From Myxococcales bacterium (lineage in GTDB: Bacteria; Myxococcota_A; Bradymonadia; UBA7976; UBA1532): a stretch of DNA of 64,000 bases. Position 1 is the first letter of the stretch. Each line of letters begins with the position of its first letter. The notes beneath the pieces were generated by a model. It was not told the origin of the DNA. It made no database searches and saw nothing but the letters and a program-made list of their open reading frames with translations. The translations under genes were made by a program, and so were the position numbers. Positions 9,510 to 18,552 of this stretch are shown piece by piece. The DNA is taken from assembly GCA_020633555.1 (NCBI GenBank), contig JACKDL010000010.1, positions 138,346 through 202,345 on the forward strand, given 5' to 3'.

Positions 9510-10819
9510 GGCGGCTGCGGCTGGTGGCCTGCGCCCTGCTGCTGGCGGGCTGTGACGATGGAGGCGGCGCCGCGCCTGTGGTGGACGCCGCAGGGTTCCA
9601 GGGGGACTTCGAGCCCGTCGGGCGGCCGCTGGTGGACGCCGGCTTCGAGGCCGACGCGGCGCCCGTGCCCGATGGGCCCCTGCGGCTGGCCTTCGAGCCC
9701 GTCGAGCACGACGCGGACGTGGTGCTGCGGGCCACCGATCTGGCCTTCCTGCCCGCCGAGCCGGGCGCGCGGGCCGAGTTCCTGCTGGTGGACAAGGACG
9801 GCTACGTCTGCTGGATGCGGCAGACGGCCACGGGCGCCGAGCAGCTCGGGCAGTTCAAGGTGGACGACACCTGGTTCGACTCGGACGCCGGCCTGATCAG
9901 CGTGGCCCTGGACCCGGGGTTTGCCCAGAACGGCTTCTTCTACCTGGGCCTGTCCACGTCCATGGAGACCAACGTCATCCGGCGCTACACCTTCGACCGC
10001 GCCGACTTCGCGGCCACCCTGGGCACGGCGGTGGAGGTCATCGCCGTGACGGGCGCCCGGGCGCCGCGGTCCTGGCACAACGTGGGCAGCATCGGTTTCA
10101 CCGAGACCGGCGCGATGTGGGCCCTGTTCGGCGACAAGGTGCTCAACGAGCCGGCGCTGGATCCCAACAGCCCGCTGGGGGCGCTGCTGCTGTTCGAGCC
10201 CGGCCGCGGCCCCGAGGGCGGCTGGACGGGCCTGCCCGACAACCCCTACGCCGACGGCAGCGGCCACCCGGCCGTGTACAGCAAGGGCTTCCGCTCGCCG
10301 TGGAAGGGCGCCTACCACGAGGGCCGGTGGTTCATCGGCGACATCGGGCTGGACACGTTCGAGGAGCTGAACGTGGTGGACACCCCGGCCCAGAGCCACG
10401 GCTGGCCGGCGGTGGAGGGCGCCTGCCGCGCCGAGGGCGGCTGCCCCGGCCACAGCGACCCCTGGATCTACTACGGCCGCGGGGTCACCGGCTTCGTGCG
10501 CGACGACCGCCAGGCCACCAGCGCGGGCCTGCGCAGCATCTGGGTGAGCCCGGTGTACCGGCAGAACGGGGTGTCCGACCCCTACCGGGGGCGGCTGGAC
10601 GGCACCCTGCTGTTCGGCGACTTCTACGTGGGCTACGTGCGGGCGGCCGCCGTGAACGACCCCGCTGGCGCCAGCACACACGTGGGCCACGTGGTCATGC
10701 CCACGGCCTTCGCCCAGGCCCCCGACGGCCACCTGTACGCCACCGCCATGGGCCAGTGGCCCACCGACGCGCCCGAGGCGAAGTCGCGCCTGTACCGGGT
10801 GGTGCTGGCCGAAGACTGA
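9506..10819 (+). CDS. PQQ-type glucose/sorbosone dehydrogenase-like lipoprotein
   Basis: The 437-residue product starts with a lipoprotein signal (LLLAGCDD). It then shows the six-bladed propeller pattern of the GSDH family: GLISVALDPGFAQNGFFYL, NVIRRYTFDR, HNVGSIGFTETGAMW, VYSKGFRSPWKG and FEELNVV. Proteins of this family oxidise sugars or related alcohols in the periplasm using PQQ. A diheme c-type acceptor is encoded immediately upstream with a 4-bp overlap, which fits a donor-acceptor pair. The substrate cannot be told from sequence. Some family members lack PQQ, so the catalytic assignment is moderate. Confidence 0.8.
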   Translation: MRRLRLVACALLLAGCDDGGGAAPVVDAAGFQGDFEPVGRPLVDAGFEADAAPVPDGPLRLAFEPVEHDADVVLRATDLAFLPAEPGARAEFLLVDKDGYVCWMRQTATGAEQLGQFKVDDTWFDSDAGLISVALDPGFAQNGFFYLGLSTSMETNVIRRYTFDRADFAATLGTAVEVIAVTGARAPRSWHNVGSIGFTETGAMWALFGDKVLNEPALDPNSPLGALLLFEPGRGPEGGWTGLPDNPYADGSGHPAVYSKGFRSPWKGAYHEGRWFIGDIGLDTFEELNVVDTPAQSHGWPAVEGACRAEGGCPGHSDPWIYYGRGVTGFVRDDRQATSAGLRSIWVSPVYRQNGVSDPYRGRLDGTLLFGDFYVGYVRAAAVNDPAGASTHVGHVVMPTAFAQAPDGHLYATAMGQWPTDAPEAKSRLYRVVLAED

Positions 10820-10837
10820 CCCCCGAGGAAGGTCCCT

Positions 10838-12025
10838 GTGATGCTGCCCCGCGACGACTTCGCCTGGCTGCTGCGGCTGCGCTGGGCCGCGGTGCTGGTG
10901 GAGCTGTGGATCCTGCTCACCAGCGGCCACCCGCTGCACCACCTGGGGCCAGCCCTCGGGCTGGTGGGGGCGGCCGCTGCCAGCAACCTGTGGGGGCACC
11001 GCCGTGGCCGCCGGACGACCGCGCCCCCAACGTGGGTGGCGGCCGCGCTGCTGGCCGTAGACGTGGCGGTGCTCACCGGCGTGCTGTGGCAGACGGGCGG
11101 CGCCGCGAACCCCTACTCGGTGTTCTACCTGACCTTCGTGGCGCTGGCCGTCATCGCCCTGCCCGCCGCCTGGGCCTGGGGGTTGGTGGCCCTGAGCGTG
11201 GCCGGGTTCGCCGCCCTGTTCGTGGCCCCCGGCACCGACCACCCGCACGACATGGGCGCACACCTGCGGGGCATGTGGTTCGCCTTCGCCCTGACCGCCG
11301 TGGCCCTGGTGTCCTTCGTCGGTCGGCTGAACACCGCCCGCCGCGCGGCGGAGCAGGCGGCGGCGCAGGCGGCCCGGCTGGCCAGCCTGGGCACCCTGGC
11401 GGCGGGCGCGGCCCACGAGCTGGCCAGCCCGCTGGGCACCATCGCCATCGCCGCCAAGGACCTGCGCCTGGCCCTGCAGGATCCCGAGCTGGCCGAGGAC
11501 GCCGCCCTCATCGGCGACGAGGTGCGCCGCTGCCAGCGCATTCTGGAGCGGCTGGCGGCCAACGCGGGGCAGACCACTGGCGAGGCGGTGCGGCGCCTGC
11601 CCGTGCCGGCGCTGGTTCAGGGGGTGCTGGCCGAGTGCCAGGCGCCGGCGCGGGTGGCGGTCACCGTCGAGCCCGCGCTGGCCGACCGAGCGGTGGCGGT
11701 GTTCGAGCACGCTTTCACCGAGGCCGTGCGCAGCGTGCTCGACAACGCGCTGCGCGCCGACGCGGGGCAGGTGGCGCTGGCCGTCCGGGCGCAGGCCAGC
11801 GGGCTGCTGGTGGTGGTGCGCGACCAGGGGCCCGGGATGCCTCCCGACGTGCGGGCCCGCGCCACCGATCCCTTCTTCACCACCCAGCCGGCCGGCCAGG
11901 GCAGCGGGCTGGGCCTGTTCCTGGCGCGCAGCCTGGTGGAACGGGCGGGCGGGGCGCTGGTGCTCGAGTCGGCCGTGGGGGTCGGCACCACCGTCAGCCT
12001 GAGCTTCCCGGAGCCCGTCGGATGA
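10838..12025 (+). CDS. regB: RegB/PrrB-like redox sensor histidine kinase
   Basis: The 395-residue membrane kinase has about six hydrophobic segments in the first ~160 residues, including the GGAANPY loop (about 86-92). In RegB the equivalent GGxxNPF loop binds ubiquinone. The H-box AHELASPLGTIAI near residue 192 is of the RegB type, and an HATPase_c domain completes the chain (DNALRAD, DQGPGMP, GSGLGLFLARSL). A membrane sensor of quinone redox state is therefore likely. GTG 10838 and ATG 10841 are both possible starts, with GAGGAAGG upstream. The stop overlaps the regulator's ATG by 4 bp. I did not find the RegB redox cysteine, so the signal could differ. Confidence 0.85.
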   Translation: MMLPRDDFAWLLRLRWAAVLVELWILLTSGHPLHHLGPALGLVGAAAASNLWGHRRGRRTTAPPTWVAAALLAVDVAVLTGVLWQTGGAANPYSVFYLTFVALAVIALPAAWAWGLVALSVAGFAALFVAPGTDHPHDMGAHLRGMWFAFALTAVALVSFVGRLNTARRAAEQAAAQAARLASLGTLAAGAAHELASPLGTIAIAAKDLRLALQDPELAEDAALIGDEVRRCQRILERLAANAGQTTGEAVRRLPVPALVQGVLAECQAPARVAVTVEPALADRAVAVFEHAFTEAVRSVLDNALRADAGQVALAVRAQASGLLVVVRDQGPGMPPDVRARATDPFFTTQPAGQGSGLGLFLARSLVERAGGALVLESAVGVGTTVSLSFPEPVG

Positions 12026-12540
12026 CCCTCTCGATCCTGGTGGTGGACGACGATCCCCGGCTGCGGCCGCGCCTTGTGAAGGCGCTGATCCGCCGGGGTT
12101 TCGCCGCCCGGGGCGCGGCCGATGGGGCCGAGGCGCTGGCGCTGGCCGCCGAGGCGCCGCCCGATCGGATCGTGCTCGACCTGCGGCTGCCCGACGCCTC
12201 GGGCCTGGATCTCATCGAACAGCTCCGCGCCGCGGCGCCCCAGGCCGCCATCGTCATACTCACCGGCTACGGCAGCATCGCCACCACGGTGGACGCCATG
12301 CGTCGCGGCGCCGTCAACTTCCTGCCCAAGCCCGCCGACGCCGACGAGATCCTGGCGGCCTTCGCCGGCCCGCAGCCCGTGGAGGCCGAGCACACACCCA
12401 GCCTGGCGCGGGCGGAGTGGGAGCACATCCAGCGGGTGATGGCCGACTGCGACGGCAGCGTGAGCGAGGCCGCCCGGCGGCTGGGCCTGCACCGCCGCAC
12501 GCTGCAGCGCAAGCTGTATAAGGACCCGCCCCGGGACTGA
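12022..12540 (+). CDS. regA: RegA/ActR-like response regulator
   Basis: The 172-residue regulator has a receiver domain with the acidic pocket DDD near residue 9 and the phosphoacceptor Asp53 (IVLDLRLP). The receiver-to-linker block GYGSIATTVDAMRRGAVNFLPKPADADEI and the Fis-type helix-turn-helix GLHRRTLQRKL are close to RegA/PrrA/ActR. Those regulators bind GCGRC-N5-GNCGC sites, and such a site lies 36 nt after this gene. It is translationally coupled to the RegB-like kinase, completing a redox-responsive two-component system. Confidence 0.9.
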   Translation: MTLSILVVDDDPRLRPRLVKALIRRGFAARGAADGAEALALAAEAPPDRIVLDLRLPDASGLDLIEQLRAAAPQAAIVILTGYGSIATTVDAMRRGAVNFLPKPADADEILAAFAGPQPVEAEHTPSLARAEWEHIQRVMADCDGSVSEAARRLGLHRRTLQRKLYKDPPRD

Positions 12541-12576
12541 GCCCCGCGTCCGAGCACAGCCACCCGGGCCCGCCGG

Positions 12577-12593
12577 TGCGACGATTTGTCGCA
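12577..12593. promoter_or_regulatory. RegA-type binding site
   Basis: TGCGAC-gattt-GTCGCA is a perfect 6-bp inverted repeat with a 5-bp spacer and matches the RegA/RegR box GCGRC-N5-GNCGC. It lies 53 bp before the YtkA-like lipoprotein gene and just after the regulator gene. Confidence 0.7.
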
Positions 12594-12646
12594 TTCCCCA
12601 TCCGCCCCCGAGCGCGTAGGTACGCCCCGTCATAGACGGAGGTCCC

Positions 12647-13069
12647 ATGCGACTGCGCACCCTGGCCCTGCTGGCCTGCTTCACCCTGCCCCTGGCCGCC
12701 TGCGGCGACGACGACTCGACCCCCGCGGGCGAGATGCAGCACGACGACGGCATCACCCGCTCCGAGAGCGGGAACTTCATGCTGCACCCCATGATGGCCG
12801 ACTGGGCGCCCACCACCGGCGACCACACCGTGCGTTTCCACCTGATGAACGCTGACGGCGCGGTGCAGGCCAGCGCCTTGACCGTGGAGCCCTGGATGCC
12901 GGACCACGGCCACGGCTCCTCCGCCGTGCCCGTGGCCACCGACATGGGCAGCGGCATGTGGGAGGTGAGCAGCCTGGTGTTCACCATGCCCGGCGCCTGG
13001 GAGCTGCGCTTCGAGGCCACCATCGAGGGCGCCGTGGAGCGCTTCGTCATGCCCGTCACGGTGCAGTGA
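12647..13069 (+). CDS. YtkA/FixH-like lipoprotein
   Basis: The 140-residue product has a lipobox (PLAACGDD) and a beta-sandwich domain with MLHPMMADW, WMPDHGHGSS and FTMPGAWELRFEA. That pattern of a conserved MPxHGH and MxGxWELR is typical of YtkA/FixH-like domains, often found with copper or respiratory proteins. The Met/His-rich segment could bind copper; this is inference. GGAGG lies 6 nt before the ATG. The next gene starts 16 nt after its stop, and a RegA box lies upstream, so it is probably under RegBA control. Confidence 0.75.
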   Translation: MRLRTLALLACFTLPLAACGDDDSTPAGEMQHDDGITRSESGNFMLHPMMADWAPTTGDHTVRFHLMNADGAVQASALTVEPWMPDHGHGSSAVPVATDMGSGMWEVSSLVFTMPGAWELRFEATIEGAVERFVMPVTVQ

Positions 13070-13085
13070 GCCGGGCGAGCCGATC

Positions 13086-14015
13086 GTGATCCGCGCGCTG
13101 CTGCTGATGGGCCTGCTGTCACCCGGCGCAGCCTGGGCCCAGGCCTGCTGCACGGGCACGGGCGCCGGCGAGTTCGGGGTGGTGGGCCGCTGCCGCCAGG
13201 CGGTGCTCGGCGCCTCGCTCAGCTACACCCACGCGCTGGCCAGCTTCGACAAGGCGGGCGAGCGCCAGCCGCTCGAGGACGCCATCGCCGACGACGTGGT
13301 GTGGACCGTAGGCGGCGGCGCCCGCATCACCCCCGCGTGGCAGATCCACGGCAGCGTCCCCCTGCGCCTGCAATACCGCGGGTTCACCGGGCTGGACGCT
13401 GACACCCAGGTGGGCCTGGGCGACGTGACGCTGGGCACCCGCTACCTGGCCGTCACCGATCCCATGACCGGCATCTCCCAGAGCCTGCTGCCCTTCGTGG
13501 ACCTGCTGGCGCTGGTGCGGCTGCCCACCGGCCGCGCCCCCGAGGCGACCGAGGTGCCCACCGGCGCCGACGTGATGGGCGCCGGCGGCTATGAGCTCAC
13601 CCTGGGCGTCCGGGTGAGCAAGTTCATCACCCCCAACCACGCCCTGGTGGTGAACGGCAGCGTGGGCCTTCGCCCCGCTCGCGATCTGGACCTGCCGGGC
13701 GGCACGCGGCGCTTCGCGCCTGGCCAGGTGGGCAACCTGCACCTGATGTACCTGTACGTGCACAGCCTGTGGTGGTCGGGCGGCTTGCACGCCACCGGCC
13801 GCTGGACGGGGGACGCCGCCGAGGACGGGGTGACCGTACCGGACTCCGGCTCGGCGCGGACCCGCCTGGGCGCCCACGTCACCTACGCCCTCCAGGTACC
13901 CTACTGGGAGATCACCGGCGCGGTGTGGCTGGACCCCTGGTGGGACCACGGCGCGGCCAACCAGCCCTTCGTGGGGCCCACGGCCTCGCTCACGCTGCAG
14001 CGGAGCTGGCTGTAG
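13086..14015 (+). CDS. Outer-membrane beta-barrel protein
   Basis: The 309-residue product has a signal peptide ending AWA|QACCTG and then amphipathic strand-like segments typical of an outer-membrane barrel, ending LTLQRSWL. The motif YLAVTDPMTG and the overall layout resemble transporter-like barrels annotated near metal lipoproteins. The start is GTG at 13086. It shares a transcription unit with the YtkA-like gene. Transport of a metal or small solute is a guess from context; the barrel assignment is the supported part. Confidence 0.7.
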   Translation: MIRALLLMGLLSPGAAWAQACCTGTGAGEFGVVGRCRQAVLGASLSYTHALASFDKAGERQPLEDAIADDVVWTVGGGARITPAWQIHGSVPLRLQYRGFTGLDADTQVGLGDVTLGTRYLAVTDPMTGISQSLLPFVDLLALVRLPTGRAPEATEVPTGADVMGAGGYELTLGVRVSKFITPNHALVVNGSVGLRPARDLDLPGGTRRFAPGQVGNLHLMYLYVHSLWWSGGLHATGRWTGDAAEDGVTVPDSGSARTRLGAHVTYALQVPYWEITGAVWLDPWWDHGAANQPFVGPTASLTLQRSWL

Positions 14016-14042
14016 CCGGCGGTCGGCGCGTGGCCAGCTCAG

Positions 14043-16742
14043 TCAGCGCCGGATCATGAACCACAGCAGGCCCAGCGCGTCGGGCGGCAGGGCGTCGGCC
14101 TCGGGCCAGTCGCTCTCCACGAACCACACCCGGCCGCGGCCCAGCTCGCGGTAGCCCAGCGACACGCGGTCGGCGTCCCAGCCGCCCAGGCGCACCAAGC
14201 CCGGCACGCCGGCCAGGTCGGCGCCGCAGCCCCCCAAGCGGTCGCCCCGCGGGTCCAGGCGGTTGCGCTGCCACACCCAGTGCGCGGCGTCGTGCAGCAC
14301 CGGTGGGCGCAGGTCGCCGCCGCAGTCGCCCTGCGGCTCGCCCAGGACCATCCGCTGGCCGAAGGCTGCCTCCAGCAGCGCGCCCGACTGGCCCGCCGAC
14401 CCCACCACTCGGCCGCCGCCCGCGATCCAGGCCGCCAGGCCCTCAATGGCCCCGACCGGCGCGTCGGCGCCCAGCACCAGCACGTCGGCGTCGGCCACAT
14501 CGCAGCGGTCCTCCACCTGCGCCTCGGGGGGCAGCGGGAGGGCGCCGAAGCGCCCGCAGCGGTGCACCCGCAGCGCCGGCCAGGGGCAGGTGTCGGCCAC
14601 CCAGGCCGCCGCCGGGCGCAGGGCGTCGGCGAGCAGGGCCGCGCCCAGGGGGCTCAGCGCGCGGTCTTCGATGGCCCCGAACGCCACACCCGCCATGAGC
14701 ACGCTGCCGTCGCAGCGGCGCGCCCGCGCCATCACCGGGTGGCCCGCCGGGTCGCCGTTCCCGTTGGCCACCCGGGCGATGGGCGCCACCGCGTCGGCCG
14801 GGCCGAGCGGGCCAAGGGAGGACAGCCGCGCCCGCTGCGGCGCCCGGAGTTCATAGGGGCTGGGCAGCCCGCCCCACAGCGGATCGGGCAGGCCATCGGT
14901 GCGCTCGGCCGCCAGCCCCGTCCCGTCGGCCGGCGCGGGCTCGACGGCCACGGCCAGCCAGTCCAACCCGGCGGCGCCCAGGGCCTCTACGGCGCCGTCG
15001 GTGAGCACCACGTGGCCCCCGTCGGCCGAGAAGGTGGCCAGCGCCAGCAGCGCCTCGGGATCGGCCTGCGCCCAGTCGGCCGCCGCGCCGTCCAGCCACA
15101 CGGCGTCCAGCTCGGCGCGGGTCAACGCCGCCGGAGGCACCACCACCAGGGGGGCCACCGACAGGGGCTCGGGCGCCCCCTGATCGTGGTGCAGGCGCGC
15201 CAGCCGCCCCGTCGGGGCCTCGCGGGCGTACATCAGCCACTGCCCCTCCAGGTCGGGCCCCTGGGCCAGGCCGCAGCGGCGCTCGCCCCGCCACGCGCCC
15301 CAGGCGGTGGGATCGGCGCCCTCCGGGCGGCCCTCCAGCGAGATCAGCAGCTCCCCCGGGGTGTCGCAGGCGGGCTCCAGCGCGATGACCCCCTCGGCCC
15401 GCCGCCCCGTGCGCAGGTCGAGCCGCCCCGCCACCGCCGCGTCCAGGCACTCGGCCTCGCCCCGGGCCAGCGAGCCCAACAGGTCCAGGCCCGTCACCAC
15501 CAGATCCACGTCCAGGGGCGCGCGGGGGTCGTCGGTGTACCCCACCCGGCAGGCCACCCGCAGCTCCAGCGCCTGGCCCAGCTCGGTCAGGCCCGCCCAC
15601 GGCGTGGCATCCCCCTCGGCAAGCGACGCCGCGGTCATCAAGCCCGCCCCCCAGGGCCCCAGCCGCTCGGCGAGGGGCGCGCGGGCGTTGCCGATCAAGG
15701 TCCAGCCGCCGCCGGCGGTGGTCTGGTCGCACCAGAACCAGTCCACCCGCCCGTCGCGACCCAGCCGCCGCCGGCCGTCGTGCAGGGCGCCCACCCGCAA
15801 CGCGTGCCGGCAGCTCTCGTAGATCCGGCAGTCGTCCAGGGCTGGATCGCAGGCGGCGCAGTCGGCGACCCCCTCGTCCACCTGCCCGTCGCAGTCCTCG
15901 TCCAGGCCGTCGCACCGCTCCAGTGGGGCGGGGCCGCAGCCGCCGCAGGCGTTCAGCACGCCCTCGTCCACCTGCCCGTCGCAGTCGTTGTCGGCCCCGT
16001 CGCACGCCTCGGCGGGGGCATCGCCGCAGGCCCCACAGGCGTTCAAGGTGCCCTCGTCCACCTCGCCGTCGCAGTCGTTGTCGACCCCGTCGCACGCCTC
16101 GGCAGGCACGTCGCCGCAGGCCCCACAGGCGTTCAGCGTGCCCTCGTCCACCGCCCCGTCGCAGTCGTTGTCGGCCCCGTCGCACGCCTCTTCCACCGGC
16201 GTGCACAGCGCCTCGGCCCAGCGGGTGACTCGCCCGTGGGCCACCGCGATGGCCACCCCCGGGACGCGGGCGCCGTCCCGCCACAACCCATAGGCGCCCA
16301 CCGCCAACACCAGGCGGTTCGGGCCCACCGCCAGCGCCGCTTCGGCGTCCGCGCGCCCCACCGCCAGCCCGGCCACCGGCGCGGTGATCTCCAGCCGCCC
16401 CACCGCCTCGACTGCGACCTCGGCGGTCACCTGGGCCCCCGCCGCCAAGGGCCCCACGGTCTGCGCGCCGCGCCAGCGCTCCACCTCGCCGTCGAAGGCC
16501 AGCACGCTCAGCGCCACGGGCACCCCGGCGGGCAAGGGCACGAAGACCCGGTCCCCCAGCGGCGCCTCGAAGCGCTGGAGGCCGCCCGGCGTGACCTGCA
16601 CCTCCACCGCCGACACCGGCCCCAGCCGAGCGTCGAGGGCGAACACCGCCGTAGCCACTTCGGGCGCCGGCGGCGCACAGGCCGCAACCCCCATGGCCAA
16701 CAAAGCCGCCCAAAGGGGCAGTCCCCTCACAGCCCCCGTCAT
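14043..16742 (-). CDS. Large lipoprotein with metal-binding-motif repeats and fibrinogen-like segment
   Basis: The 899-residue product starts at ATG 16742 with lipobox VAACAPP. A beta-rich N-terminal part (~150 residues) is followed by four CDGxDNDCDGxVDEG repeats, the MopE/putative metal-binding motif that coordinates Ca or Cu. Then comes a segment with CRHALRVGALHDG, WFWCDQTTAGGGWTLIGNA that resembles a fibrinogen-like domain. The C-terminal ~350 residues contain a Rossmann-like DADVLVLGAD ... GGGRVVGSAGQSG region, as in glutamine-amidotransferase-like folds. It is the last gene of the NtrC/kinase operon; its ATG overlaps the FecR-like stop. A cell-surface function is inferred. Confidence 0.75.
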   Translation of the reverse strand: MTGAVRGLPLWAALLAMGVAACAPPAPEVATAVFALDARLGPVSAVEVQVTPGGLQRFEAPLGDRVFVPLPAGVPVALSVLAFDGEVERWRGAQTVGPLAAGAQVTAEVAVEAVGRLEITAPVAGLAVGRADAEAALAVGPNRLVLAVGAYGLWRDGARVPGVAIAVAHGRVTRWAEALCTPVEEACDGADNDCDGAVDEGTLNACGACGDVPAEACDGVDNDCDGEVDEGTLNACGACGDAPAEACDGADNDCDGQVDEGVLNACGGCGPAPLERCDGLDEDCDGQVDEGVADCAACDPALDDCRIYESCRHALRVGALHDGRRRLGRDGRVDWFWCDQTTAGGGWTLIGNARAPLAERLGPWGAGLMTAASLAEGDATPWAGLTELGQALELRVACRVGYTDDPRAPLDVDLVVTGLDLLGSLARGEAECLDAAVAGRLDLRTGRRAEGVIALEPACDTPGELLISLEGRPEGADPTAWGAWRGERRCGLAQGPDLEGQWLMYAREAPTGRLARLHHDQGAPEPLSVAPLVVVPPAALTRAELDAVWLDGAAADWAQADPEALLALATFSADGGHVVLTDGAVEALGAAGLDWLAVAVEPAPADGTGLAAERTDGLPDPLWGGLPSPYELRAPQRARLSSLGPLGPADAVAPIARVANGNGDPAGHPVMARARRCDGSVLMAGVAFGAIEDRALSPLGAALLADALRPAAAWVADTCPWPALRVHRCGRFGALPLPPEAQVEDRCDVADADVLVLGADAPVGAIEGLAAWIAGGGRVVGSAGQSGALLEAAFGQRMVLGEPQGDCGGDLRPPVLHDAAHWVWQRNRLDPRGDRLGGCGADLAGVPGLVRLGGWDADRVSLGYRELGRGRVWFVESDWPEADALPPDALGLLWFMIRR

Positions 16743-17446
16743 GGCGTGCCCTCCGGCCGCAAGATCAGGTCCACGCCGGTCGGCCCGGGCGCGGATCCCG
16801 GCGCCGCCCCCGGGACCACCCACGGATCGCTCGCCTCGGGCAGGATGGGCGACGCGTCGCCCGCCCCCCGACCGCCGGGGGCCAGCGCGCCCGGCGGCGC
16901 CACGGCGTCCAGATCGTCAAACCAGTGGGGCACCTCGGGCTCGGCCGCGAAGCGCACCTCGGGCGGCAGCTCGGTCACCACCAGGCGCCCGTCCACCAGC
17001 CGCACCCGCGCCCGGCGGCCGGGCTGAATCCGCTGCCGATCCCCGCTGGGGGCCGACACCTCCAGCGGGCGCCCCGCGGCCGCAACGGCCGTGTCGAACT
17101 GGCCCGCCAGCAGGGCCACCCGCACCGCCTCGGGCGCCTGCTGCACATCGAAAAGCGCCATCGAAATGCGCAGGCGCGTCTTCTCGCCCACGCCCAGCAC
17201 GGTGCGATCCACGAAGCGCATCTCGGTCTTGCTCCGGGCCCCGGTGCGGATCAGGTCCAGCAGGGCCAGCCCGTCGTCCAGGGCCGCGGGCGTCCACGCC
17301 GCCTTGGCCTCGCCCTGGTGGTGCACCGCCCCCACCAGATCCGTCACCACCGCCACCGCGGGCGACCGGGCCGCGGCCGGGCCCGGCGCGCCCAACAGCA
17401 GCCCCAGGCCGAATCCGCACAGCGCCGCCCTCGCCGCCCACCTCAT
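16739..17446 (-). CDS. FecR-domain periplasmic protein
   Basis: From ATG 17446 the product is 235 residues: a signal peptide (GLGLLLGAPGPAAA), then a FecR-like domain (LLDLIRTGARSKTEMRFVDRTVLGVGEKTRLRI, split here for description only as TGARSKTEMRF and GEKTRLRI), then a Pro-rich tail. FecR domains act in surface signalling or as beta-rich periplasmic modules. The start and stop both overlap neighbouring genes by 4 bp (ATGA), so it is part of a tight operon with a TPR/barrel protein and a two-component pair. No anti-sigma helix is seen, so classic FecR anti-sigma function is unlikely. Confidence 0.75.
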   Translation of the reverse strand: MRWAARAALCGFGLGLLLGAPGPAAARSPAVAVVTDLVGAVHHQGEAKAAWTPAALDDGLALLDLIRTGARSKTEMRFVDRTVLGVGEKTRLRISMALFDVQQAPEAVRVALLAGQFDTAVAAAGRPLEVSAPSGDRQRIQPGRRARVRLVDGRLVVTELPPEVRFAAEPEVPHWFDDLDAVAPPGALAPGGRGAGDASPILPEASDPWVVPGAAPGSAPGPTGVDLILRPEGTP

Positions 17447-18552
17447 CGGCTCACCTCCACCGTCAGCCCCGCCACCCAGCGGTCCCAGTCGCCCGCGCTC
17501 AGCCACGCGCCGTGCCCCAGCAGGCTCCACGTGCCGTCGATGCGCCAGCGCCCGTCCAGCCGCGCCCGGGGGCGCAACGCGTCGAGCCCATCCCGGGCCC
17601 CCACGCCGCCGAGCGCGCTCACCACCGCCGGGCCCAGCAGCAGCTCCACCTGAGCGTCGGCGCCCAGCTCGTCCCCGCCCCGCGGGTGGTCCACCCGCAG
17701 CGCCGCCAGCCGGGCCGTGGCCCGCCAGCGCCGGGCGTGGGTGGTCGCGCCGGCCGCGATCTCGCCCAGCCAAGCCTGACCCCCCTGGGCCTGGGGCAGC
17801 CAGAAGCCCAACCCCCGCGCCTCGATCCACGGGCTCAGCCGCGAGGGCCGCGCGCCGTACCACAGGCCCGCGCCGCCCCCCAGGTGGTGGGGCTCACCCC
17901 ACCGCCCCGCCAAGCCCCCTCGGCCCTCCAGGCGCAGCGCCAGATCCCCCGGCCCCAGCGCCCGGGCCAGGCGGGCCTCCAGGCGCAGCAGGGTGCGGTC
18001 CTGGTCGGCGGCGGCCTGTGCCAGGTGTCCGGTGCGATCCACCGCGCCCGCCAGCCCCAGCCGCCACGGACCCCGGGCCCGGCGCCAGTCCGCCCCGGCC
18101 CCCACCACCAGCCGGGCGCTGGCCGTGCCCTGCGGATCCAGCGCGTCCACCGCGGGCACCGCGTGGCTGTCCCACGCCGCCCCCACCCAGCCCCGGGCCC
18201 CCCAGCCCTCGCCCCCGGTCCGGCCCAGCCGCCGCAGCGCCTCGGCCGCCATGCGGGCCACGGGCGGGGGCGCCTCGTCCGCCACCCGGCGCAGCGCCGC
18301 GGTGGCCTCGGCCAGCCGACCCCGGCGCACCGCCACCCCCGCCAGCACCAGGTGGGGCCGCAGCGCCTTGGGCCAGCGCGCCAGCACCCGCTGCGCCTCG
18401 CGCTCGGCGCCGTCGGCGTCGCCCGCCCGCAGAAGCTGGTGGGCCCAGGCCAGCCGCAGGCCCGGCCGGTCGGGCTCGGCCTGCACCGCGGCCTCGGCCT
18501 GCCGCAGCGCGCTGGGCTGCGCCAGCCCCAGCACCAGCAGCAGCGCGATCAC
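17443..18552 (-). CDS. TPR-containing outer-membrane-type protein
   Basis: GTG at 18552 overlaps the kinase stop (GTGA) and gives 369 residues. A short signal segment (IALLLVLGLAQPSA) is followed by TPR-like helices (AVQAEPDRPGLRLAWAHQL, EREAQRVLARWPKALRPHL, LAEATAALRRVADEAP). The C-terminal ~230 residues are beta-rich with alternating Trp/Arg and hydrophobic residues (RWRIDGTWSLLGHGAWLSAG), as in a barrel. TPR plus barrel proteins often act in secretion or surface assembly. In this operon it may handle the six-Cys proteins or lipoprotein encoded divergently; that link is only context. Confidence 0.65.
   Translation of the reverse strand: MIALLLVLGLAQPSALRQAEAAVQAEPDRPGLRLAWAHQLLRAGDADGAEREAQRVLARWPKALRPHLVLAGVAVRRGRLAEATAALRRVADEAPPPVARMAAEALRRLGRTGGEGWGARGWVGAAWDSHAVPAVDALDPQGTASARLVVGAGADWRRARGPWRLGLAGAVDRTGHLAQAAADQDRTLLRLEARLARALGPGDLALRLEGRGGLAGRWGEPHHLGGGAGLWYGARPSRLSPWIEARGLGFWLPQAQGGQAWLGEIAAGATTHARRWRATARLAALRVDHPRGGDELGADAQVELLLGPAVVSALGGVGARDGLDALRPRARLDGRWRIDGTWSLLGHGAWLSAGDWDRWVAGLTVEVSR

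Noticed and set aside
16739..17446. FecR-like protein as an anti-sigma factor for the sigma-like genes at 61-64 kb
   Set aside because: It has a signal peptide and no cytoplasmic anti-sigma helix, sits in an NtrC/kinase operon and is 44 kb away.
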